DNA from: Ideonella sp.
GTDB lineage: Bacteria; Pseudomonadota; Gammaproteobacteria; Burkholderiales; Burkholderiaceae_C
Reading direction: 5' to 3'
NCBI GenBank assembly: GCA_015075165.1
Contig: JABTUY010000001.1
Location: 682,001-746,000 of the forward strand
Length of the DNA stretch: 64,000 bases
The notes below the pieces were generated by a model. The model saw only the letters and a program-made list of their open reading frames with translations, did no database searches and was not told the DNA's origin. Below are positions 57,972-64,000 of the stretch, piece by piece. Within the stretch, counting starts at the first letter, position 1. The number at the start of each line of letters is the position of its first letter. The position numbers were made by a program, and so were the translations under genes.

Positions 57972-58895
57972 TCAGGCCGTCAGCCCGGCAGCTTCGAGGT
58001 GGCGGCGGATGCGGCCGATCTCGGCCTCGGAGAGCTTCTGCAGCGGGGGCCGCACGGCGGCCGAGGGCAGGCGGCCGAGGATGACCTGCGCTTCCTTCAT
58101 GCGGTTGTGCATGTCCACCGCCGGCGCGCCGTAGAAGGCCTGCGTGGTGTGATAGATGCGCGCGGCCATCGCCTTCGCGGCCTTGAAGTCGTCGTTGCGC
58201 ACGGCCTCGAACAAGGACACCTGCAGCTCGGCGATCGTGCTGCCGGCGCCCGACAGCAGGCCATTGCAGCCGCTGGTCAGAGACTGCAGCAGCCATGCGC
58301 TGTGCGTGCTCAGCACCGCGAAGCGGTCGGACTGCAGCTCGCGCACGGTGGCCTCGGCGCGCACCGGGTCGCCGCAGCCGTCCTTCATCGCGCGGATGGT
58401 CGGAATCTCGGCGATCAGCTTGCCCAGCAGGTCGTGGCTGTACGACAGCGGCAGGCCCACCGGGTACTGGAAGACGATCAGCGGCAGGTCGGTGGCGGCA
58501 GCGATGCGGCGGTAGTGGTCCAGCACCATCTCCGGCCGCTGGCCGAGCACGTAGACGTTGGACGGAAACACCAGCAGCGCGGAAGCACCGCGTGCTTCGG
58601 CCATCTTCGCCAGCCGCACCGCCTCGATCGCGCCTTCGGCGTAGATACCGTTGACCAGCGGCAGCCGGTCGCCCACCTCCTCGAGCGCGACGTCGAGCAG
58701 CCGCTGCTGCTCGTCGAACGTACACGACGAGACCTCTGAGGCATGGCCGTTGACGGTCAGCGCCGCGACGCCGCGCACCGCGGCGACGTCGCGCAGGTGC
58801 TTGCGATAGCTCGGTTCGTCGATGTTCAGGTCGCCCTTCATTGGCAGCAGGCAGGCCGGGATGACGCCGGTGCAGTCGTACTTGATGCGGGGCAT
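57972..58895 (-). CDS. Dihydrodipicolinate synthase-family (DapA-like) aldolase/lyase
   Basis: The 307-residue protein is a TIM-barrel class I aldolase. The Tyr motif is VFQYPVGLPLSY and the Schiff-base Lys is in IRAMKDGCGD; the start has GVIPACLLPMKGDLNIDE. It is normal in length. Outside lysine synthesis, family members cleave or add pyruvate or 2-oxoacids (N-acetylneuraminate lyase, KDG aldolase, hydratase-aldolases). Standing next to acyl-CoA genes, it may release pyruvate from a ring-cleaved intermediate. The substrate is not known. Confidence 0.9.
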   Translation of the reverse strand: MPRIKYDCTGVIPACLLPMKGDLNIDEPSYRKHLRDVAAVRGVAALTVNGHASEVSSCTFDEQQRLLDVALEEVGDRLPLVNGIYAEGAIEAVRLAKMAEARGASALLVFPSNVYVLGQRPEMVLDHYRRIAAATDLPLIVFQYPVGLPLSYSHDLLGKLIAEIPTIRAMKDGCGDPVRAEATVRELQSDRFAVLSTHSAWLLQSLTSGCNGLLSGAGSTIAELQVSLFEAVRNDDFKAAKAMAARIYHTTQAFYGAPAVDMHNRMKEAQVILGRLPSAAVRPPLQKLSEAEIGRIRRHLEAAGLTA

Positions 58896-58923
58896 GGAGG
58901 GTTCCTTGAAGAGGTGCGCGAGG

Positions 58924-59211
58924 TCAGATGCCTTGCACGGTGGTGATCACGGCTTCGGCAGCGCCGGCGCGCGCCTCGCGGGCGACGCGGTACTCGGGCG
59001 AATCGTAGAACTTGCGCACGGTTTCGACCGAATCGAACTCGACGACCACATAGCGCGTCGCGTCGAGCGCGCCTTCCAGCATCAGCGCCTCGGCGCCGCG
59101 CACCAGATAGTGGCCGCCGTACTTCTCGATCGCCGCCTTCGCCAGCGGCTTGTAGGTCTCGTACTTTGCGGGGTCGGTGACTTTGATGCGGGCGATCACG
59201 AGCGCGGCCAT
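58924..59211 (-). CDS. DUF1330-family small protein
   Basis: The 95-residue protein starts at ATG 59211. It matches DUF1330: IARIKVTDPAKYETYKPLAKAAIEKYGGHYLVRGAEALMLEG and VVVEFDSVETVRKFYDSPEYRVAREAR. The family has a ferredoxin-like fold with no defined activity, and members often sit in catabolic gene groups. It is 28 nt upstream of the DapA-like gene, so they may be co-transcribed. The divergent promoter region (59212-59356) contains the third operator-like site. Confidence 0.9.
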   Translation of the reverse strand: MAALVIARIKVTDPAKYETYKPLAKAAIEKYGGHYLVRGAEALMLEGALDATRYVVVEFDSVETVRKFYDSPEYRVAREARAGAAEAVITTVQGI

Positions 59212-59263
59212 GCAGCAGGTTCCTGAGGGTGGTGGATTGCTGCCGATCGTCTCAGAAAACTTA

Positions 59264-59292
59264 TTGACGTGCAAGTCAGTTTTTGGCAAGAT
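59264..59292 (+). promoter_or_regulatory. Promoter with degenerate palindromic operator, module B (ech-acad-cat)
   Basis: TTGACG (59264-59269) and CAAGAT (59287-59292) are spaced by 17 nt. GCAAGTCA (59271-59278) equals one arm of the operator seen at 48686 and 50846; the other arm (TTATTGAC) matches only 5 of 8 positions. The layout is the same as at 48685. It lies 65 nt upstream of the enoyl-CoA hydratase start. Confidence 0.4.
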
Positions 59293-59356
59293 GGATAGGT
59301 GACATCGAGCCCGCCCCGTGCCTCGGCGCGCACGCCGCCCACCCGACCAAGGCCTT

Positions 59357-60181
59357 ATGAGCGACCCTTCCCCAGACCCCCCTCCGTTGATCGTCGAGAT
59401 CCGCGACCGCGTCGCGACGCTGTACCTGAACAACCCGCCGTTGAATCCGGTCACGTTGCGGATGACGCGCGAGCTCGGCGCCGCGCTGACGCGACTGGCG
59501 GACGACCCCGAGGTCGGCGCGATCGTGCTCACCGGCGCCGGGGACCGCGCGTTCTGCTGCGGCTCCGACATCAAGGAGTTCCCCGGCTTGGTGGCCGACC
59601 GCGGCATCGTGTCGACCAAGCTCGGCACCGAGAACGAGGTCTACGGCCAGGTGGCGCACTTCCCGAAACCGACCGTCGCGGCGATCGAAAGGCTGGCGCT
59701 CGGCGGCGGCCTCGAGCTGGCCAGCGGCTGCGACCTTATCGTCGCGTCGGCCGATGCGAAGCTCGGGTTGCCCGAGGTCAAGCTCGGCGGCTTTCCGGGT
59801 AGCGGCGGCACCGTGCGCGTGACGCGGCGCATCGGCATCGGCCGCGCCAGCGAGCTGATGCTGCTCGGCGATCCGATCGGCGCCGAGCAGGCGCTGGCGT
59901 GGGGCCTGATCAACCGCATCGCGCCGGCCGGGCAGGCCCTTGCAGTCGCGCGGCAGCTCGCGAAGCGTCTCGCCGCCGGCCCCGCGCAAGCCAGCTACGC
60001 CTGCAAGCGTGCGCTGCGCAATGCCTTCGATCTGCCGGAAGACCAGGCGATCGCCCGCTCGCTGGACTTGAGCGAGGCGCTGTCGCAGACCAAGGACTTC
60101 GGCGAAGGCGTCGTCGCCTTCATCGGCAAGCGGCCGGCCACTTTCAGCGATCGCCTCGACACCACTGTCTTCGACCGCTGA
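59357..60181 (+). CDS. Enoyl-CoA hydratase/isomerase (crotonase), module B
   Basis: The start at ATG 59357 (MSDPSPDPPP) is chosen; the longer frame begins in the promoter area. The 274-residue protein has NPPLNPVTLRM, oxyanion-hole segments FCCGSDIKEF and ALGGGLELASGCD, and GLPEVKLGGFPGSGGTVRV. Both hydratase Glu positions (in LELA and LPEVK) are kept. It would hydrate or isomerise a 2-enoyl-CoA. It precedes the acyl-CoA dehydrogenase by 32 nt. Confidence 0.92.
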   Translation: MSDPSPDPPPLIVEIRDRVATLYLNNPPLNPVTLRMTRELGAALTRLADDPEVGAIVLTGAGDRAFCCGSDIKEFPGLVADRGIVSTKLGTENEVYGQVAHFPKPTVAAIERLALGGGLELASGCDLIVASADAKLGLPEVKLGGFPGSGGTVRVTRRIGIGRASELMLLGDPIGAEQALAWGLINRIAPAGQALAVARQLAKRLAAGPAQASYACKRALRNAFDLPEDQAIARSLDLSEALSQTKDFGEGVVAFIGKRPATFSDRLDTTVFDR

Positions 60182-60213
60182 ACACCCCGAATCCCTTCAG
60201 GAGCACCTTTCCC

Positions 60214-61377
60214 GTGATCGACTTTTCCATCGAGCCCGAGACCCAGATGATTCTCGACTCCCTGCGGCGCTTCATCCAGAACGAGCTGAAGCCGCACGAA
60301 GCCGAAGTCGAGGAGATCCAGGTCGTGCGCCCCGAACTCGCACGCGAGCTGCGCGACAAGGCAAAGGCGATCGGCCTCTTTGCGCTGGGCATGCCGGCCG
60401 AAGTGGGCGGCGGCGGCCTCAGCACGGTGGACATGTGCCTGTGCGAGGAGGAGTTCGGATTCACGAAGGACGCGCTGGTGCGCCGCGCGTTCGGCGCAAT
60501 CCCGATGTCGCTGCTGAACTGCCAGGGCGAGCAGGTGGAGCGTTACCTGCTGCCCACCGTGCGCGGCGACATCAACGTGGCCCTCGGCATGACCGAACCG
60601 AACGCCGGCTCGGATGCCGCAGGCATCAAGACCCGCGCGCGCAAGGTCGGCGACGACTGGGTACTCGACGGCTCGAAACACTTCATCAGCGATTCCGACG
60701 TCGCCGACTCGTTCATCATCACCGCGGTCACCGACCCGACCAAGGGCGCCAAGGGCATCAGTGCCTTCCTCCTCGACAAGGACACGCCTGGCTTCAAGAT
60801 CGGCCGCCTGCAGTACATGATGGGTCTGCGCGGCACCAACCACTTCGAACTCGTGTTCGAAGGCGTCAGGCTGCCGCAGGCGCAGATGCTCGGCCCCGAG
60901 GGCTCGGGCCTGTACCAGGCGCTGTCGACGATCAGCCGCGTGCGCCTGGGCCAGGTGGGCGGGCGCTCGGTGGGCATGGCGCGCAAGCTGATGCACATGT
61001 GCATCGACTATGCGAACGAGCGCAAGCAGTTTGGCCAGAAGATCGGCGACTTCCAGATGGTGCAGGCGATGCTCGCCGACATGGCCACCGAGATCTACGC
61101 CGCGCGGCTGATGGTGCTGAACGCGGCCTGGGAAGTCGACCAGGGATTCGAGGCGCGCGAGAAGGTCTCGATGGTCAAGTACTACAGCTCCGAGATGCTC
61201 GGCCGCGTGGCCGACAAGGCGGTGCAGATCTTCGGCGGCATGGGCTACTGCCGCGAGATGCCGATCGAGCAGATGTATCGCGATGCGCGCGTCTACCGCA
61301 TCTTCGACGGTGCTTCGGACATCCACCGCAGCGTAATCGCGCGCGGGATGCTGAAGAACGGACGGCAGGTCCTGTGA
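60214..61377 (+). CDS. Acyl-CoA dehydrogenase
   Basis: The start at GTG 60214 (VIDFSIEPETQM) has AGGAG 11 nt upstream; the much longer open frame overlaps the previous gene. The 387-residue protein has MTEPNAGSDAAG, FISDSDVADSFIITAVTD, MGLRGTNHFELVFEGVRLP and QIFGGMGYCREMPIEQMYRDARVYRIFDGASDIHR. The position of the catalytic Glu of medium-chain enzymes (YEG) is held by Asp here (FDG). FAD-binding elements look intact. It oxidises an acyl-CoA to the 2-enoyl-CoA for the hydratases. It overlaps the CoA-transferase start as GTGA. Confidence 0.93.
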   Translation: MIDFSIEPETQMILDSLRRFIQNELKPHEAEVEEIQVVRPELARELRDKAKAIGLFALGMPAEVGGGGLSTVDMCLCEEEFGFTKDALVRRAFGAIPMSLLNCQGEQVERYLLPTVRGDINVALGMTEPNAGSDAAGIKTRARKVGDDWVLDGSKHFISDSDVADSFIITAVTDPTKGAKGISAFLLDKDTPGFKIGRLQYMMGLRGTNHFELVFEGVRLPQAQMLGPEGSGLYQALSTISRVRLGQVGGRSVGMARKLMHMCIDYANERKQFGQKIGDFQMVQAMLADMATEIYAARLMVLNAAWEVDQGFEAREKVSMVKYYSSEMLGRVADKAVQIFGGMGYCREMPIEQMYRDARVYRIFDGASDIHRSVIARGMLKNGRQVL

Positions 61378-62600
61378 CCGCGGGTCCGGGTCTACTGGAG
61401 GGCATGCGCGTCCTCAGCTTCACGCATTTCGTGCAGGGCCCGGCCGCCGGGCAGTACCTCGCGGACATGGGTGCCGACGTGATCAAGATAGAGCCGCTGC
61501 AGGGTGCGTTCGAGCGCGGCTACGGGGCCGACTCGGTATTCGTCGACGGCCTGAGCGCGAGCTTCTTTTCGGTCAACCGTAACGCGCGCTCGATCTCGAT
61601 CGACCTCAAGTCGCCGCGCGCGCCGGAGATCGTGCAGGCGCTGCTGCGCGACGCGGACGTACTGCTCGAGAACTATCGCGGCGGCGTGCTCGACCGCCTC
61701 GGCCTCGGCTACGACGCCGTGAAGGCGATCAAGCCCGACATCATCTACGCGTCGGCCTCGGGCTGGGGCTCGTCGGGGCCGATGGCCAACGCACCCGGGC
61801 AGGACTTGCTGGTCCAGGCGCGCTGCGGGCTGATCTCGATCACCGGCGACCTGCAGACCGCGCCCACCGTGCCCGGCGTGCCGATCGTCGACCAGCACGG
61901 CGCCGCGCTGATGGCGATGGCGATCTCGGCCGCGTACATCAGGAAGCTGAAGACCGGGCTGGGCACGCGCATTGAGTCGAACCTGCTCAACGCCGGGCTC
62001 GACCTGCAATGCGAATCGATGGCCGCCTACTACTCCGGCAACCGCGGGCAGGACCGCATCCGCCGCGACCCGCGGCTGGCCTCTTGGTTCCTGCCAGCGC
62101 CCTACGGCGCGTTCAAGCTTGCCGACTGCCACGCCGTGATCAGCCTCGGCGGGGACATCGAACGCTTTGCCGAAGCCATCGGCTCGCAGCCGCTGCTTGC
62201 GCTAGCGGGCGACCGCATGGCCAACCGCGACGCTTTCATGCAGGTTCTGGGCGACTTGCTGAAGGGCTGGACCTACGAGCGCCTGGACCGCGCGCTGGCG
62301 CCGCACGCGCTGTGGTACGCGAAGGTTCAGAACTACGACGACATCCGCGAAGACCCGCAGGTGCAGCATAACGGTTGCCTGCAGGAGTTCCGCCTCGGCG
62401 ATGCGAGCGCCACCGTGCTCGCGCATCCGGTGCGCTACGACGGCCAGACGCCTCCGCTGCGCCGGATGCCGCAGGTGCTGGGCGCGGCGTCGCGCGAGGT
62501 GCTGCGAGAGGCCGGCTTCAGCGATGCCGCGATCGACGATCTGGCAGCTGCGAAGGCGGTGCATCTGGGCGATGACACGCGGGACCCCGCCAGCGGTTGA
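61374..62600 (+). CDS. Family III CoA-transferase (CaiB/BaiF), module B
   Basis: The start at GTG 61374 overlaps the acyl-CoA dehydrogenase stop. The 408-residue protein has LEGMRVLSFTHFVQGPAAGQYLADMGADVIKIEP, VNRNARSISIDLKSPRAPE, YASASGWGSSGPMANAPGQDLL and the catalytic Asp173 in VPIVDQHGAALM. It would swap CoA between the substrate and a product acid. It is the last gene of module B before a stretch of remnants. Confidence 0.92.
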   Translation: MTAGPGLLEGMRVLSFTHFVQGPAAGQYLADMGADVIKIEPLQGAFERGYGADSVFVDGLSASFFSVNRNARSISIDLKSPRAPEIVQALLRDADVLLENYRGGVLDRLGLGYDAVKAIKPDIIYASASGWGSSGPMANAPGQDLLVQARCGLISITGDLQTAPTVPGVPIVDQHGAALMAMAISAAYIRKLKTGLGTRIESNLLNAGLDLQCESMAAYYSGNRGQDRIRRDPRLASWFLPAPYGAFKLADCHAVISLGGDIERFAEAIGSQPLLALAGDRMANRDAFMQVLGDLLKGWTYERLDRALAPHALWYAKVQNYDDIREDPQVQHNGCLQEFRLGDASATVLAHPVRYDGQTPPLRRMPQVLGAASREVLREAGFSDAAIDDLAAAKAVHLGDDTRDPASG

Positions 62601-62651
62601 ACGCACCTCTGCGCACGCGGTCGTGGCGTGCGCGCAGGCGACAATACCGGC

Positions 62652-62771
62652 GTGCATCGCACTTCTGCCGTACTTGCCGCCGTCGCGCCCACGCTGACCC
62701 TGACCGCGCTTCCCGCGGCGGCGCAGGACGCGATGGTGCAGCGCATGCTGGCCGGCACCGCGTGCCTATGA
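62652..62771 (+). pseudogene. Truncated secreted-protein gene start
   Basis: Starting at GTG 62652, 39 codons encode a clear signal peptide (MHRTSAVLAAVAPTLTLTAL, then PAAAQDAMVQRML) followed directly by TGA. A secretion signal with almost no mature part suggests that the rest of the gene was lost by deletion or insertion. The break coincides with the beginning of a repeat-rich, transposon-like stretch. Confidence 0.5.
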
Positions 62772-63105
62772 CCTAGTTTGCCAGTCGCAGCGTTTTGGTT
62801 TTTTTGGTGGCAAGTGAGTCGGGCACTCTCATACCTCCTGTCGCTCACCTAAGGGGAAACAGCGACCGAGACATTGTCGGCTGACATAGGCGGCTGGCAA
62901 ACATGTTTGCTGACACGGCTGGCCTCCACCACGATGGTGGCGCCCGCGCCGACCGGGTCCCCCGAGCGTCACCACGCGGTGGCCGGTCTCGTAGGCGCGT
63001 GATCCCGCCGCTGCAGGAGCCCACCGCGTCAGACGAATCGCCCGCGACTAGGCATAGCAGCTCGAGTTGCCCGCCCACGCGCTATGCAACGTAGCCAAAA
63101 CGTAG
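62772..63105. mobile_element. Possible insertion-sequence remnant with palindrome and direct repeats
   Basis: The stretch has no protein-like frame. It contains a perfect 14-bp palindrome GCAAACATGTTTGC (62897-62910) and two copies of a GTYKGCTGACA sequence about 28 nt apart (near 62876 and 62904), as at the ends of some IS21-like elements. A T-run (GGTTTTTTTGG) is nearby. The class cannot be proven by eye. It follows a truncated gene and precedes another. Confidence 0.35.
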
Positions 63106-63540
63106 CTAGCCGCCGGCTCTCACGGGTTCCCCGACCTACCCTGGCGCAACCGCGCGCGGCGAGGCAGCGCGCGTCCAGCGGGTCAACTACGGCCTTGTTG
63201 TGCCGGTGAGCAGTTCGCGCAAGCCTGGGGGCTCACGCGCCAAGCCTTGGCGCCGGCCGCAGACCGGGGTGAAGTCTTCGCAGTGAAGGTCGGCAACCGG
63301 CTGTACTACCCGCAGGCGTTCCTGGGCATGGACCGCGAGACAGTGGCAACCATCTGCCGCGCGCTCGGTGACCTCGGCGCCAGGGAGAAGCTGATGTTCT
63401 GGCTGCGCGACCACGGCACGCTGGCAGGCAAGAGCGTTGCCGTTGCCCTGGAGTCGGGCGTTCCCGTATCCAAGCTCCAACGGCTGGCTGCCGCCTGGGC
63501 GCGTGAGCGAGGAGCCGCGCTCGTCGCTGCGGCTGCCTGA
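63106..63540 (+). pseudogene. Truncated gene, antitoxin-like DNA-binding protein
   Basis: An open frame starts after the stop at 63103-63105 and has no ATG. From about 63214 it is protein-like: EQFAQAWGLTRQALAPAADRG, FAVKVGNRLYYPQAFLGMDR, TVATICRALGDLGAREKLMFWLRDHG and KSVAVALESGVPVSKLQRLAAAW. A small HTH-type N-terminus and a helical C-terminus are suggested. Proteins like this are often partners of RES-type toxins in Burkholderiales, in my recollection. A start codon such as TTG 63247 would remove the first helix, so I take the gene as 5'-truncated. Confidence 0.45.
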
Positions 63541-63807
63541 GCCCGGTTCCTTCGAGGACTTGCTTCACCCGATCCGGATCGAGGTGGCGTCGCTCGTCCG
63601 GTTGAGCCGACACCCTGCTCTTGCTGGCGGGCCAACCAAAGCACCGCGCGCGGCTCGAGGCGGCCGTGATGGCAATTCGCAAGAGCTGGTACCTCGTGTC
63701 GCCGTCACTCCCGTCGACTTGCCGCGACCTGGGGCCTTGACAAGCGGCCAAGCCCGCGGTCGATCGCGTCCATGACGGGTGGTCCGATCGCGGGGCAATC
63801 TGCTCGT
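63541..63807. other. Gap with a possible second gene fragment
   Basis: A + strand frame overlapping the previous gene's end continues with RLPEPGSFEDLLHPIRIEVA and SLVRLSRHPAL, which resembles the start of a toxin-partner gene. It then turns into Arg/Gly-rich noise. No complete gene or regulatory site was found. Confidence 0.3.
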
Positions 63808-64000
63808 TCAGACATCAAACCGGACGCCCTGTGCTAGGGGCAGGTCGCGCGAGTGATTGATCGTGTTGGTGGCACGGCGCATATAACTCTTCCACGAGTC
63901 CGACCCCGATTCGCGCCCGCCCCCCGTCTCCTTCTCGCCGCCGAAGGCGCCGCCGATCTCCGCGCCGGACGTGCCGATGTTCACGTTCGCGATGCCGCAG
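63808..64000 (-). CDS. C-terminal part of an ALDH7-type aldehyde dehydrogenase
   Basis: Reading the - strand from the window edge gives [40 protein letters not shown] and [20 protein letters not shown], ending FDV and a TGA at 63808-63810. This is the highly conserved tail of ALDH7 proteins (alpha-aminoadipic semialdehyde or piperideine-6-carboxylate dehydrogenase, AmaB), involved in lysine catabolism. The N-terminus and active-site Cys lie outside the window. It is probably intact chromosomal DNA. Confidence 0.9.
   Translation of the reverse strand, partial: CGIANVNIGTSGAEIGGAFGGEKETGGGRESGSDSWKSYMRRATNTINHSRDLPLAQGVRFDV

Noticed and set aside
59995-61326. 443-codon - strand frame opposite the acyl-CoA dehydrogenase
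   Set aside because: It is a shadow frame with biased composition, and the + strand gene has clear dehydrogenase motifs.
62901-63078. Frame on the - strand that could be a transposase remnant
   Set aside because: No DDE or helper ATPase motif is visible; the mobile-element suspicion rests only on repeats.

Overview
The window looks like a piece of a GC-rich betaproteobacterial (probably Burkholderiales) chromosome that carries an integrated conjugative element. The host assignment is inferred from high GC with strong G/C in third codon positions, a fused indolepyruvate:ferredoxin oxidoreductase, a broken tripartite tricarboxylate (Bug-type) receptor, and repeated Liv-type ABC transporter/acyl-CoA operons. 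No rRNA, tRNA, CRISPR array, integrase or intact transposase was found, so the ends of the element are not defined here.

Bases 1-14389 (+ strand) hold a VirB/VirD4 type IV secretion operon: the end of virB2, then virB3, virB4, an unknown Cys-rich secreted protein, virB6, virB5, virB8, virB9, virB10, virB11, virD4, an OmpA-like lipoprotein, an LPD7-domain protein and a DUF1173-like protein. Many genes overlap by 4 nt or are separated by under 20 nt.

Bases 14390-25560 are a cargo slot, visibly richer in A/T and mostly on the - strand. It holds a SWIB protein with a histone-H1-like tail plus a small membrane protein, and then a defence operon: HigA-like regulator, hsdM, hsdS, hsdR and a PHP-SMC (TrlF-like) ATPase. 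A sigma70-like promoter precedes the HigA-like gene.

Bases 25566-31500 are the mobilisation and maintenance region: an HTH protein, a MOBP/VirD2-type relaxase, a MobC-like accessory protein, a putative oriT with an IncP-type TATCCTG nick motif, KorB-like ParB, ParA, a DUF932 protein and SSB. By the nick polarity, the + strand would enter a recipient starting at about 27932. parB, parA, DUF932 and ssb would then be leading-region genes whose template is the transferred strand. A large nested hairpin upstream of ssb (31383-31476) fits a single-stranded-DNA promoter of the F-plasmid Frpo kind (inference). Bases 31500-33350 are a poorly coding junction with gene remnants.

Bases 33351-62600 are catabolic and chromosomal in character, with two paralogous modules. 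Module A (46462 to 33351, - strand, divergent from a TetR gene) encodes a Liv-type ABC transporter, CoA-transferase, MaoC-type hydratase, enoyl-CoA hydratase, a GH88-like hydrolase, an acyl-CoA ligase and a fused 2-oxoacid:ferredoxin oxidoreductase. Module B (47780-62600) encodes a shikimate-dehydrogenase-like protein, MaoC-type hydratase, two SDRs, a second Liv transporter, an acyl-CoA ligase, TetR, a DapA-like aldolase/lyase, a DUF1330 protein, enoyl-CoA hydratase, acyl-CoA dehydrogenase and CoA-transferase. Both look built to import a small carboxylate, activate it with CoA and beta-oxidise it; the substrate is unknown. A repeated palindrome, ACTTRC-N2-GYAAGT, marks two module B promoters and a degenerate copy marks a third. 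Bases 62601-63807 hold remnants. The window ends inside an ALDH7-type dehydrogenase gene on the - strand.
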